Origin: Saccharothrix sp. ALI-22-I
GTDB lineage: Bacteria; Actinomycetota; Actinomycetes; Mycobacteriales; Pseudonocardiaceae
NCBI RefSeq assembly: GCF_001984175.1
Contig: NZ_MTQP01000069.1
Location: forward strand, 992,001-1,056,000
Direction: 5' to 3'
Length of the DNA: 64,000 nucleotides
Positions 34,372 to 47,786 of this stretch are shown here, in pieces (the first letter of the stretch is position 1; each line of letters opens with the position of its first letter). The notes beneath the pieces were generated by a model. That model was given only the letters and a program-made list of their open reading frames with translations, had not been told where the DNA came from and did no database searches. A program made the position numbers and the translations under genes.

Positions 34372-35889
34372 ATGCGCCCAACACCCCTCGGCATCGTCGC
34401 CGCGCTCGCTCTCATCCCCGTGCTGGCGGGCTGCTTCGTGTCGGGCACGGGCGATCCGGGCGCGCCGGCCGGGTCGGGTGGCCGGTTGAGGGTCGCCCTC
34501 GCGGTGCCGCCGGTGCAGGCCCTGTCCCCGTACAGCAACGACGCGACCGTGCTGAGCAAGCTCTCCGTCGCGGAAGGACTCACGGCGCTGGGCGAGGACG
34601 GAGCCGCCGCGCCCGCGCTGGCGAAGTCCTGGTCCCGGAAGGACACCACGACCTGGGTCTTCGAGCTGCGCGAGGCCAAGTTCCACGACGGCACCGAGGT
34701 CACCGCCGAGTCCGTCGTCAACGCGCTCGACCACGCCGGTGCCGCGAAGACCAAGCCCCGCGTCCTCAGTGACGTGACGCTGACCGCGAAGGCCGAGGAC
34801 GCCGACACCGTCACGATCAGCACGAAGACCGCCGATCCGGTGCTCCCGTTTCGGCTGGCCAGCCCCGCGCTGGGCATCTTCTCCGCGAAGGCGTACGCCG
34901 ACGACGGCACCGTCAGCCCCATCGGTGCCGGAACCGGTCCTTTTCGGATCACCAACCTCACCGGGAAGACCAAGGCCACTTTGGACCGCTTCGAGGACTA
35001 CTGGGGCGGCAAGGCCGAGGCATCCGGGATCGACGTGACCTGGATCGCCGACGGCGCCGCCCGTGCCAACGGCCTGCGCGCCGGCGAAGTCGACATCGCC
35101 GAGTGGATCCCCACCGCCCAGGCGAAGCTGCTGGACACCGACACCCGTCACGAAGTGCCGTCCGTGCGGACCGACAGCCTGGTCCTCAACACCGCCGGCG
35201 GCGTCTTCGCCGACGCGTCGCTCCGCGCGGCCGCCCGCGAGGCCGTGGACGGTTCCGCCCTCGTCGACTCGGTCTTCGGCGGGTACGCCGACCCCGCGCA
35301 GGGCCTGTTCGGGCCCGCCGTCCCCTGGGCGGCCGACAAGCGTGTCGAGGTGTCCGGCCGCGCGACGGCCGCGACCACCGACCAGGTCAAGTCGAAGACC
35401 CAGGGCACGACGCTGCGCCTGGCCACCTACACCAACCGCGCCGAACTGCCCGAGATCGCGACCGTCCTGCAGCAGCAACTGGAGAAGGCCGGGTTCACGG
35501 TGCAGCAGGACGTGCGCGAGTACACGCAGATGGAAGCCGACCTCCTCGCGGGCGAGTACGACGCGCTCGTCTTCTCCCGGGTGACGCTCCTCGACACCGG
35601 CGACGCGGTCGCGTACCTCACGAGCGACTTCAGCAGCACCGGCGTCTACAACATCGCCCGGGTGAAGGACTCCGCGGTCGACCAGGCCATCACGTCCGCC
35701 GCAGAGGAAGGCGACACCGCGCAGAGGCAGCAGAAGATCATGCGGGCGGAGGCGGAGGTCCTGCGCACCGACGCCGTCGTGCCGCTGGTCCACGAGAAGG
35801 TCGTACAGGGCATCGGCGCCGATGTCGAGGGTGTGCGCCTCGACCCCCGCGAGCGCTCCCTGATCGGCCTCGACACCCGACTCAAGTAG
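34372..35889 (+). CDS. ABC substrate-binding lipoprotein (SBP_bac_5) of the plus-strand importer
   Basis: 505 residues. Signal peptide with lipobox LAGC near residue 21, then family 5 blocks TWVFELREAKFHDGTEVTAESVVNALDHA, PIGAGTGPFRITNLTGKTKATLDRFEDYWGGKAEA and GAARANGLRAGEVDIAEWI. It is a paralogue of the divergent 32585-34081 protein. A short spacer of 6 bp separates it from the fused permease. The IdeR-like box upstream suggests iron control, making a ferri-siderophore or other metallophore the leading ligand hypothesis. An ACAGGAACC ribosome-binding site precedes the ATG. Confidence 0.88.
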   Translation: MRPTPLGIVAALALIPVLAGCFVSGTGDPGAPAGSGGRLRVALAVPPVQALSPYSNDATVLSKLSVAEGLTALGEDGAAAPALAKSWSRKDTTTWVFELREAKFHDGTEVTAESVVNALDHAGAAKTKPRVLSDVTLTAKAEDADTVTISTKTADPVLPFRLASPALGIFSAKAYADDGTVSPIGAGTGPFRITNLTGKTKATLDRFEDYWGGKAEASGIDVTWIADGAARANGLRAGEVDIAEWIPTAQAKLLDTDTRHEVPSVRTDSLVLNTAGGVFADASLRAAAREAVDGSALVDSVFGGYADPAQGLFGPAVPWAADKRVEVSGRATAATTDQVKSKTQGTTLRLATYTNRAELPEIATVLQQQLEKAGFTVQQDVREYTQMEADLLAGEYDALVFSRVTLLDTGDAVAYLTSDFSSTGVYNIARVKDSAVDQAITSAAEEGDTAQRQQKIMRAEAEVLRTDAVVPLVHEKVVQGIGADVEGVRLDPRERSLIGLDTRLK

Positions 35890-35895
35890 CGGCGG

Positions 35896-37671
35896 ATGAT
35901 CAGCACCAAGTCGACCGGTGCCGATGCCCGCCCGCCCCGGTGGCGCGCGGGCGCGGGCCGCGTCGCCGCCGGGACCACCCTGCTGACGGCCGTCGCGCTG
36001 CTGCCCTGGTTGTCCGCGACCGACCCCGCGCTGACGGTCCTGCGGGCCCGATCCGCCGACCAGGACCCGACCCCCGCGCAACTGGCGGCGGTACGGGAGC
36101 AGCTGGGCTTGGACGAGGGGCCGTTCACGCACCTCGGGCACTGGCTCGGCGGCCTGTCGCGCGGCGACGCGGGCACCTCCTGGGTGTCGGGCGAACCGGT
36201 CCTTCCCCAGGTGACGAGCGCTTTCGCGGTCTCGACCACGTTGATGCTCGGCGCGCTCGTAGTGACGATCGCGGTGGCCGCGCTGATCAGCGCACGCACC
36301 CTGTGCCTCGGATCACGGCAAGCACTGCCACCGGGGCGGGGCGGCACCGGGGCCGCCTTCCTCGCCGCGCTGCCGAAGTTCCTGCTCGCCTCGCTGCTCG
36401 CCACCGTGTTCGGGGTGTGGCTGGGCTGGTTCCCGTCCAGCGGCTGGGAGGGGCCGTCGTCGATGGTGCTGCCCGCCCTGGCCCTCGGCGTGCCGTCCGG
36501 GGCGATGATCGGCGGCCTGCTCGACCACTCCCTGCCCGCCACCTTCCACGAGCCGTGGGCGCGGACCTGGCACGCCGGCGGGTTCTCGTCCGGCCACGTG
36601 GCCCGGTCGGCGCTTCGCGGCGCGCTGGCCGGGGTGCTCCCCCAACTCCTGCCGACCGTCGTCGCCCTGGTCGGCGGCGCGGTCGCGGTGGAGAAGATCT
36701 TCAACATCCCGGGACTCGGCCGACTCGCGCTGGAGGCCGCCATCGCCCAAGACCTCCCGCCGCTGCAGACCGCGACCCTGGCCCTGGCCCTGCTCGGCGT
36801 CGCGGCCGGCCTGCTCATCCAGGCCATGCGCCACGTTCTGCTCGGCCCCGCCCTGCGGGACGGCGGCCTGACCGCCTCCCACCTACCGGCCCTCCGGCCG
36901 CGGCGCTCCACCCGCCTGGTGGCCGGCCTCTGCGCGCTCACTCTGCTCACGCTCGTCGTCGCCGGGCTGCTGCGCGATCCCCTGCACGTCGACACGGCGG
37001 CCCGCCTACTGCCCCCCTCGGCCGCGCACCCCTTGGGCACGGACGCGCTCGGACGCGACCTGCTGGCCAGGCTGGGCCACGGCGCGCTGCGCACCGCGGG
37101 CCTGGCCCTCGGGGTCACGACGGTCAGCATCGTGACCGGACTGCTGCTCGGCATGGCGGGACGGGTGACCGCGGGCCTGACCGAGGTCATGTCGACGCTG
37201 CCGGCCGTCCTGATCGGACTCCTGACCACCGCGGTGACCGGGCCGTCGGTGTGGGGTGCCGCGGGCGCGGTGTGCCTGATCGGCTGGACCCCCTACGCCG
37301 CCCAAGCCGCGGCACTGCTCGAACAGGAACGGGCGAGCGGTCACATCCTGGCGTCGGTGTCGTGCGGCGCCGGCCCGACGCACCTGCTGCGCCACCACCT
37401 GCTGCCCGCCGTGCTGCCGGCCGTGCTGCGCAACGCCCTCCTGCGCCTGCCCACCACGGTGCTCGTGCTGGCGTCCCTCGGCTTCCTCGGCCTGGGCGAG
37501 CAGCCGCCCACGCCGGAGTGGGGCCGCCTCCTGGCGGAGAACCAGCCATACCTGGAACTGGCGCCCTGGACCGTTCTCGGCGCGGCCGGGGCGCTCGTCC
37601 TGCTCTCCGTTCTCGCCATGTCCGGTACCGCGGTAGGGCGGCGCAAAGCCCGAGGTGCGACGACTCGTTGA
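35896..37671 (+). CDS. Fused double permease (DppB-DppC), plus-strand paralogue
   Basis: 591 residues. The order matches the fusion at 30783-32588: a DppB-like half (WLSATDPALTVLRARSADQDPTPAQL, SGWEGPSSMVLPALALGVPSGAMIGG, VEKIFNIPGLGRLALEAAIAQDLPPL) and a DppC-like half (AAHPLGTDALGRDLLARLGHGALRTAG, LRHHLLPAVLPAVLRNALLRLP, VLASLGFLGLGEQPPTPEWGRLLAENQPY). No ATPase gene follows; the operon ends at a strong hairpin. It therefore probably borrows the ATPases at 28985-30783 or ones elsewhere in the genome. Confidence 0.9.
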   Translation: MISTKSTGADARPPRWRAGAGRVAAGTTLLTAVALLPWLSATDPALTVLRARSADQDPTPAQLAAVREQLGLDEGPFTHLGHWLGGLSRGDAGTSWVSGEPVLPQVTSAFAVSTTLMLGALVVTIAVAALISARTLCLGSRQALPPGRGGTGAAFLAALPKFLLASLLATVFGVWLGWFPSSGWEGPSSMVLPALALGVPSGAMIGGLLDHSLPATFHEPWARTWHAGGFSSGHVARSALRGALAGVLPQLLPTVVALVGGAVAVEKIFNIPGLGRLALEAAIAQDLPPLQTATLALALLGVAAGLLIQAMRHVLLGPALRDGGLTASHLPALRPRRSTRLVAGLCALTLLTLVVAGLLRDPLHVDTAARLLPPSAAHPLGTDALGRDLLARLGHGALRTAGLALGVTTVSIVTGLLLGMAGRVTAGLTEVMSTLPAVLIGLLTTAVTGPSVWGAAGAVCLIGWTPYAAQAAALLEQERASGHILASVSCGAGPTHLLRHHLLPAVLPAVLRNALLRLPTTVLVLASLGFLGLGEQPPTPEWGRLLAENQPYLELAPWTVLGAAGALVLLSVLAMSGTAVGRRKARGATTR

Positions 37672-37717
37672 CGAAGCACGCCGCATGCCGTTCACCGCAT
37701 CCCGGTCGTGAACACAC

Positions 37718-37763
37718 AGCGGTTCCCCGTCCGGAGGAGGCAGTGACCGGACGGGGAACCGCT
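37718..37763. terminator. Bidirectional terminator between convergent operons
   Basis: A perfect 17-bp stem, AGCGGTTCCCCGTCCGG (37718-37734) with its complement at 37747-37763, around a 12-nt loop. It separates the importer operon (plus) from the GH6 operon (minus). Confidence 0.9.
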
Positions 37764-37781
37764 TCAGGGCTGGTTACGGTG

Positions 37782-40921
<3,140 letters not shown>

Positions 40922-40972
40922 TCAGGGTCCTCGCAGCGTCGATGCTGTGTTGGGGTACGAGCTGAACTTTTC

Positions 40973-40986
40973 TGGGAGCGCTCCCA
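40973..40986. promoter_or_regulatory. CebR box (TGGGAGCGCTCCCA)
   Basis: A perfect 14-bp palindrome identical to the published CebR operator of Streptomyces and Thermobifida cellulase genes. It sits 52-65 bp upstream of the GH6 operon start, so cellobiose-type inducers should relieve repression. Confidence 0.9.
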
Positions 40987-41046
40987 GACGCAACTTGAAT
41001 GTAACCACGCAAAGCAGCGCAGTCAATTCTCGGAAATGCTAAAATT

Positions 41047-41058
41047 GTTAGCGCTAAC
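41047..41058. promoter_or_regulatory. LacI-type palindrome GTTAGCGCTAAC
   Basis: A perfect 12-bp palindrome between the GH43-CBM6 gene and the GH6 operon, 126 bp upstream of the GH6 start and embedded in an AT-richer stretch (about 40985-41075). Relatives occur at 6385, 6513, 45913 and 46165. Confidence 0.6.
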
Positions 41059-41122
41059 TTTAGCGTGCTTGAACTAGGGGTCGTTTGTGAGCGTGAACAT
41101 CAGCCGGGTGGGCGCTTGTGCG

Positions 41123-42505
41123 CTACGCGCCGAACTGCCACCAGTTCACGTTGAACAGGTAGCCGCTGCCGCCGGTGAACCGGAGGTAGAGGTCGCGGGT
41201 GCCGGTCGCGCCGGTGATCGGGCAGGAGACGGTGGTCCAGTTCTGCCAGCCGCCGGTGCCGGAGACGCCGCAGCGTCCGACCACCGTGCCGGTGGGGCCG
41301 TCCAGTCGGACCTCGATGGTGCCACCGGCGGCGCCGGAGGCGACCCGTGCGCTGAACGTCCTCGCGCCCGTGCCGAACGCGGCGCCTTTGAGCTTGATGT
41401 AGTCGCCGTTCTCGATCCAACCGACGTTCATCCCGCCCTCGGTGGACGGTTCGGTCTCCACGCCCGAGCCCCAGGCGATCGTCTCGGCCTCCTGGCGGAC
41501 GTAGGGGTTGAGCGTGTCCGCCTGAGGCGCGCCGGAGGTGGTCATGTTGATGGTCGGGATCGTGCCGTCGGCGTTGTAGGTGAACTTCTCCACCGCCACG
41601 GAGCGGGTGAAACCGCCTCCGCCGGGCAGGGCGCCGTTGTGGTAGAAGAAGTAGGAGCTGCCCTTGAAGTCGACGATCCCGGCGTGGTTGGTGAAGCTGG
41701 CGCCCTGCGTGGGCATGACGGTGCCCCGGTAGGTCCACGGCCCGGTCGGGCTCGGTGCGGTCGAGTAGGCGATGAACTCCGAACAGCACTTGGCGGCGAA
41801 CACGTTGTAGTACAGGCCGTTGCGCTTGTAGACCCACGGCCCTTCCTCGTACAGCGTCGGCCGGTTCGGGTCGCCGGTCCGAGCGCCGAACCCGGCGGTG
41901 GTGAGCGGGATCTGGGTGGGGCTGCCCGAGAACGAGGTCATGTCGGCGTTGAGGCGCACGTACCACAGGTTCGGGTTGCCCCAGTACAGGTACGCCTGGC
42001 CGTTGTCGTCGATGAAGACCGTCGGGTCGATCTCGCCGTTCTCCACCAGCGGGCGGCCGATCGCGTCGCGGAACGGGCCGGTCGGGCTGTCGGCGACGCC
42101 GACACCGATCGCCATCCGGCCGGTGGCGCGGTTGACCACGGGCACGTACCAGTAGAACTTGCCGTTGCGGTAGATCGCCTGCCCGGCCCACGCGTCCTTG
42201 CTCGCCCAGGAGAACGTGGCCACGCTCATCGGCGAGCCGTGGTCGGTCCAGTTGACCATGTCGGCCGACGACCAGACCCGCCACTCCTTCATCGTGAACC
42301 AGGTCGAGCCGTCCTCATCGTGCCCCGTGTAGAGGTACACCCGACCGTTGTGCACCAGCGGTGCCGGGTCGGCGGTGTACATGTGCTGCACGATCGGGTT
42401 ATCGGCCCTGGCCACCGCAGGGAGGAGCGCCAAGGCGCACAGGACGGCGACGAGCAGAGCACCGGCTCGTCGCGGTGCCGCTGCGGACAACGACGTGGAT
42501 TTCAT
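41123..42505 (-). CDS. Secreted GH43 arabinofuranosidase/xylosidase with CBM6
   Basis: 460 residues from ATG 42505, supported by a GGAGG ribosome-binding site 8 nt upstream; an in-frame ATG eight codons earlier would cover that site. Signal peptide ends near ARADN. The five-bladed GH43 propeller (about 40-310) shows ADPAPLVHNGRVYLY (base Asp), NGEIDPTVFIDDNGQAYLYWG and the acid Glu in YEEGPWVYKRNGLYY. A C-terminal CBM6 (about 335-460) contains EAETIAWGSGVETE and FNVNWWQFG. The layout matches arabinoxylan arabinofuranohydrolases. It follows the cytoplasmic GH43 gene by 44 bp, probably in one operon. Confidence 0.9.
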   Translation of the reverse strand: MKSTSLSAAAPRRAGALLVAVLCALALLPAVARADNPIVQHMYTADPAPLVHNGRVYLYTGHDEDGSTWFTMKEWRVWSSADMVNWTDHGSPMSVATFSWASKDAWAGQAIYRNGKFYWYVPVVNRATGRMAIGVGVADSPTGPFRDAIGRPLVENGEIDPTVFIDDNGQAYLYWGNPNLWYVRLNADMTSFSGSPTQIPLTTAGFGARTGDPNRPTLYEEGPWVYKRNGLYYNVFAAKCCSEFIAYSTAPSPTGPWTYRGTVMPTQGASFTNHAGIVDFKGSSYFFYHNGALPGGGGFTRSVAVEKFTYNADGTIPTINMTTSGAPQADTLNPYVRQEAETIAWGSGVETEPSTEGGMNVGWIENGDYIKLKGAAFGTGARTFSARVASGAAGGTIEVRLDGPTGTVVGRCGVSGTGGWQNWTTVSCPITGATGTRDLYLRFTGGSGYLFNVNWWQFGA

Positions 42506-42549
42506 CAAGAGCACCTCCAGGTAGGACATCAGTCGGTAGGCACGAGAAG

Positions 42550-44013
42550 TCAGCCGAGGCCGCGGTAGTCGAACCAGTCGAACGCCGCGACACCGCGCGT
42601 GACGTACATGCCGACGACCCGCCCGGCGGCACCGCCGGTGACCTCGGGCGACAGGTACCGACCGTCCAGCTCGGCCAGCGGGCCCGGATCGCTGTCGACG
42701 TGGAACGCGATGGTGTCGGGTCCGGCGGGCTCGATGCCGGTGGGTTCGTCGGTCGGGCGCACGAACGACGGCGGCACGAGGTCGGTGGTGCGGGTGACGA
42801 CCGTGAGCGTGACCGGCCCGGGATGCGTGGTGCGGCTAGCCACGACCTGGCGCACCGGCCCGATCCTGGCGACCACGTCCACCCGGCCGGGCACGACCTC
42901 GAAGTCGTAGTGGTGCGCCTCGTCGCGCCGGATGCTCAGACCCGCTCGGGCCGTGCCGGGATCCATGCGGACCGACACCCGTGAGTCGAGGTGCGCCAGT
43001 CGGCGACCGACGAACGTGCAGCCGGGGCGGTCGAGGGTGTCGCCGGTGGCACGCAGCGTCAACCAGCCGGGGCGTTCGGTCAACGACCACGACCCGTCCG
43101 GGCGACCACGCGGCGAGATCCAGGACGGGGCGAGCACGAACTCGTCGAAGTCGTCGCGCGCCGGCAGCGGTGGGTGCAACTCCCCCGGTGTGGGCGTTTC
43201 GGCCGCCTCGTCCACCACAGGCCACTCGTTCTCCCAGCGCACCGGCGTCAGGAACACCTCCTGCCCGAGCACGTGGAAACCCGACGGGTGTTCGCGGGTT
43301 CCGGGCAGCACCAGCCACCAAGCCCCGTCCGGTGTCGTGACGAGGTCCGCGCGGCCGGTGCTCCGGATCGGCCGTGAGGTGTCGCTGAGGCTGCCCGGCG
43401 CGGGTTCGAACGGTCCGCGGGGCGTGCGTGCGCGGGCGACCGCGAGCGCGTGGCCGTACTTGAACAGCAGGTACCACCAGTCGCCGACGTGGCACAGGCG
43501 GGGCGCTTCCGGGTACTGGCGATCACTGCCGCGCCACGTCCGCCATGGACCTTCCAGCACGGTTCCCGTGTCAGGGTGGATGCGCGCCATGTGCCCGTCG
43601 GACGTGGTGCACCAGCAGTTGCCGTTCTCGTCCCATGCCAGGTCGGGGGCGACACCGGGCAGGTCGATCCACACCGGATCCGACCACCGCCCCCACGGGC
43701 GGTCGGCCGTCACGACGAAGTTGCCGCCCGCCGACATGTTCGTCGCGATCACCCTGAACCGCCCGCGGTGGTAGCGGATGGTGGGCCCGTGGATCCCGCG
43801 CGACGCGGGCGTGTCGGCGGACAGCCGCAGCTGTTCCGGCCGGCTGAGGACGTTGCCGATCTGCCGCCAGTGCACCAGGTCGCGACTGTGGAAGATCGGC
43901 ACGCCGGGGAAGTGCTCGAAGCTGGAGCACACCAGGTAGTAGTCGTCACCGACTCGGCACACGCTCGGGTGCGGGTGGGATCCACCGATCACAGGGTCGC
44001 GGCAGGTGCGCAC
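42550..44013 (-). CDS. Cytoplasmic GH43 beta-xylosidase/arabinofuranosidase
   Basis: 487 residues from GTG 44013, preceded by GGAAGGAG; an ATG seven codons upstream overlaps that site and is less likely. There is no signal peptide, so it should act on imported oligosaccharides. The GH43 propeller shows RDPVIGGSHPHPSVCRVGDDYYLVCSSFE, VAPDLAWDENGNCW and QYPEAPRLCHVGDWWYLLF with the acid Glu. A C-terminal beta-sandwich (about 290-487) is typical of the GH43_11/12 xylosidases. It is closely paralogous to 51642-53159. A strong hairpin lies just upstream, insulating it from the alpha-galactosidase gene. Confidence 0.9.
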   Translation of the reverse strand: MRTCRDPVIGGSHPHPSVCRVGDDYYLVCSSFEHFPGVPIFHSRDLVHWRQIGNVLSRPEQLRLSADTPASRGIHGPTIRYHRGRFRVIATNMSAGGNFVVTADRPWGRWSDPVWIDLPGVAPDLAWDENGNCWCTTSDGHMARIHPDTGTVLEGPWRTWRGSDRQYPEAPRLCHVGDWWYLLFKYGHALAVARARTPRGPFEPAPGSLSDTSRPIRSTGRADLVTTPDGAWWLVLPGTREHPSGFHVLGQEVFLTPVRWENEWPVVDEAAETPTPGELHPPLPARDDFDEFVLAPSWISPRGRPDGSWSLTERPGWLTLRATGDTLDRPGCTFVGRRLAHLDSRVSVRMDPGTARAGLSIRRDEAHHYDFEVVPGRVDVVARIGPVRQVVASRTTHPGPVTLTVVTRTTDLVPPSFVRPTDEPTGIEPAGPDTIAFHVDSDPGPLAELDGRYLSPEVTGGAAGRVVGMYVTRGVAAFDWFDYRGLG

Positions 44014-44064
44014 GGTGCTCCTTCCCGGGATCACGGGTGGACGTCGGGCCGATCGGCGCGGGCT

Positions 44065-44112
44065 GGACTCCGGTCCCCTCGCGAGGCTTTGCGTGCGAGG
44101 GGACCGGAGTCC
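44065..44112 (-). terminator. Terminator downstream of the alpha-galactosidase gene
   Basis: A perfect 18-bp stem, GGACTCCGGTCCCCTCGC (44065-44082) with its complement at 44095-44112, around a 12-nt loop. Confidence 0.9.
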
Positions 44113-44172
44113 GGGACCGGGTGCCGCGGAGTGCGCAGTACCGGACGGTGAGCGCGCCGCTCAGGGCGATCG

Positions 44173-45819
44173 TCAGGCACGGCTCCACTTCTGGTTGTTC
44201 TGGCCGTTGCAGGTCCACAGGATCAGCCGGGTCCCGTTGGCGGTGCCGGCCTGGTCGGCGTCAAGGCACAGACCGGCACGGGTGTTGCGGATGGACCCGT
44301 CCGAGCCGAGGGTCCACTTCTGGTTGTCCTGTCCGTTGCACGACCAGGTGATCACGCGGGTGCCGTTGGTGGTGCCCTGGTTGTAGGCGTCAAGGCACTT
44401 GTCGCCGAACACCCTGATCTCGCCGCCCGCCCAGCTCGTCCACTGCTGGGCCGCAGCGGTGTGGCAGTCCTGGAGCAGCGCGGCCGCGCCGGCGGCGGTG
44501 GAGGCGTTCTCGATGTCGACGCACCGGTTGGAGCCGACGCCGCGCAGCCGGGAGGTGGTGGCGGCGATCGGGCTGCCGCCGGAGACTCGGAACGCGGCCA
44601 CGCCGTGCGCGGGCACGCTCGCCGAGATCGCGCCGGAGGTGGTGGACGTGCCTCCGGTCCACAGGTCGGTGAGGGAGAACGACCCACCCGACAGGCCGAT
44701 CTGGGCGGCGGTGGTGGACACCGTGGCGGTGCCGCTGCCCCGGTTGAACAGACCGACCGCGACCGAGCCGTCGGACAGGGGCTTGGCGAAGACCTCGGTG
44801 TTGCCGTCGTCGCGCACCCGCCTGCCGCCCGCGCCGAGCCGGTCCTGGTTCACGGCCAGCAGTCGCGGGTTGCGCAGGATCGCGCTGACGTCGGCGGACA
44901 TGGTGCGGATGTCGTTGCCCGCCATCAGCGGCGCGGCCATCAGCGCCCACAGCGCGAAGTGCGCCCGGGACTCGGTCAGGCTCAGCCCGGGGCGGCCCAC
45001 GACGAGCATGTCGGGGTCGTTCCAATGCCCGGGTCCGGCCTGGGCGGCGAGCGGGGCGGTGATGTCCAGGACGTTGCCAACGCCCATGGGGTAGCTGTTG
45101 GTGTTGCCGTTCTGCCAGATGTCCAGCAGGTCCTCGGTGGTGCGCCACAGGTCGGCGATCTCGCCCCAGTTGTACTTGTCACCGGTGGGCGCGTGGAAGC
45201 TGTTGGAGTTGATGCTGTACACGATCGGGCGGCCGGTGGCGCGTAGGGCGTCGCGCATGATCGTGAACCGGGCGACCTGCTCGTCACGGGTGCCGGCACC
45301 GGAGCACCAGTCGTACTTCAGGTAGTCCACTCCCCACGACGCGAACGACCGGGCGTCCTGGACCTCGTGGCCCTTGCTGCCGGTGGAGCCGGGGTGGGTG
45401 CCGACGCCCTGGGCGCAGGTCTTCTCGTTGGGCGCCTGGTAGATGCCGAACTTCAGGCCGCGGGCGTGGATGTAGTCGCCGAGCGCCTTCATGCCGCTGG
45501 GGAACTTGGTCGGGTGGGCGCGCAGGTTGCCCTGGGCGTCGCGCTGCGGGTCGAACCAGCAGTCGTCCACGACGACGTACTGGTAGCCCGCGTCGCGCAT
45601 CCCCGAGTTCACCATCGCGTCGGTGGCCTGGCGGACCTGTGCCTCGGTGATGCCGCAGCCGAAGCTGTTCCAGCTGTTCCAGCCCAGTGGCGGGGTGAGC
45701 GCGGGACTGCCCGGCGCGGCCTGGGCCGCGGGCGAGGTGGGCGCCGCGGTGAACAGGCCCAGCGCCGCGACGACTGCGGTGGCGAGGTGCAGGAGTCGTC
45801 CGCGTGTTCCAGTGGACAT
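44173..45819 (-). CDS. Secreted GH27 alpha-galactosidase with CBM13
   Basis: 548 residues. Signal peptide to about residue 35 (AQAAPGS). The GH27 domain shows LTPPLGWNSWNSFGC, YQYVVVDDCWFDP, the nucleophile Asp in VDYLKYDWCSG and the acid/base Asp in WNDPDMLVVG. A C-terminal beta-domain ends near residue 410. The remaining 130 residues form a ricin B-type CBM13 with three QxW-like repeats (AQQW, NQKW, NQKW). The enzyme would remove alpha-galactosyl branches from galactomannan or related hemicellulose. It is divergent from the GH10 xylanase across a region with two LacI-type palindromes. Confidence 0.93.
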   Translation of the reverse strand: MSTGTRGRLLHLATAVVAALGLFTAAPTSPAAQAAPGSPALTPPLGWNSWNSFGCGITEAQVRQATDAMVNSGMRDAGYQYVVVDDCWFDPQRDAQGNLRAHPTKFPSGMKALGDYIHARGLKFGIYQAPNEKTCAQGVGTHPGSTGSKGHEVQDARSFASWGVDYLKYDWCSGAGTRDEQVARFTIMRDALRATGRPIVYSINSNSFHAPTGDKYNWGEIADLWRTTEDLLDIWQNGNTNSYPMGVGNVLDITAPLAAQAGPGHWNDPDMLVVGRPGLSLTESRAHFALWALMAAPLMAGNDIRTMSADVSAILRNPRLLAVNQDRLGAGGRRVRDDGNTEVFAKPLSDGSVAVGLFNRGSGTATVSTTAAQIGLSGGSFSLTDLWTGGTSTTSGAISASVPAHGVAAFRVSGGSPIAATTSRLRGVGSNRCVDIENASTAAGAAALLQDCHTAAAQQWTSWAGGEIRVFGDKCLDAYNQGTTNGTRVITWSCNGQDNQKWTLGSDGSIRNTRAGLCLDADQAGTANGTRLILWTCNGQNNQKWSRA

Positions 45820-45912
45820 CGTCGTCCCTTCACTTCGACCGGGGCAGGCGGTGACGTACGGGGCTGCCCCGCCAATGAAACTATGAGTTCTAGAACGCGG
45901 TCAAAGCTAAAT

Positions 45913-45924
45913 GTGAGCGCTAAC
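45913..45924. promoter_or_regulatory. LacI-type palindrome GTGAGCGCTAAC (GH27 side)
   Basis: One mismatch from GTTAGCGCTAAC. It lies about 95 bp upstream of the alpha-galactosidase start. Confidence 0.55.
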
Positions 45925-46164
45925 TTTTAGCACGAAGGAACAGCGGTCTCCGAAGTTGCCCTGCCCGAGGGCACCGAACAGCACTTATCGGCTGCTAAAG
46001 AATGTCCAACCAACTTTAGCCGAGCCTACCTGTACGAAACAGTTGCGTAATGTCTTGACCCATGGTGTGCCATCGGTCACAGTCAGATGAGCACGACCGC
46101 CGCGCGTGCCGTGATTGCCGCGCCCAAATGCGCCTCCTCCACGAGGAGGCTTTCCAAGGTGGAT

Positions 46165-47708
<1,544 letters not shown>

Positions 47709-47727
47709 TCCAGCACCGCCGCCGCAC

Positions 47728-47752
47728 GGCGGGGGACCTCCCAGTCCCCGCC
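47728..47752 (+). terminator. Hairpin between the GH10 and GH62 genes
   Basis: GGCGGGGGAC pairs with GTCCCCGCC with one bulged base. The same hairpin and flanks recur at 49363-49389. Confidence 0.65.
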
Positions 47753-47786
47753 TTTCGCCATCCCCTCGACGAAGAGGAGCACACCC

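Noticed and set aside
28985-37671. Complete metallophore biosynthesis plus uptake cluster
   Set aside because: No nicotianamine synthase-like, EDDS-type, NRPS or siderophore synthetase gene is visible nearby; only uptake genes are present.
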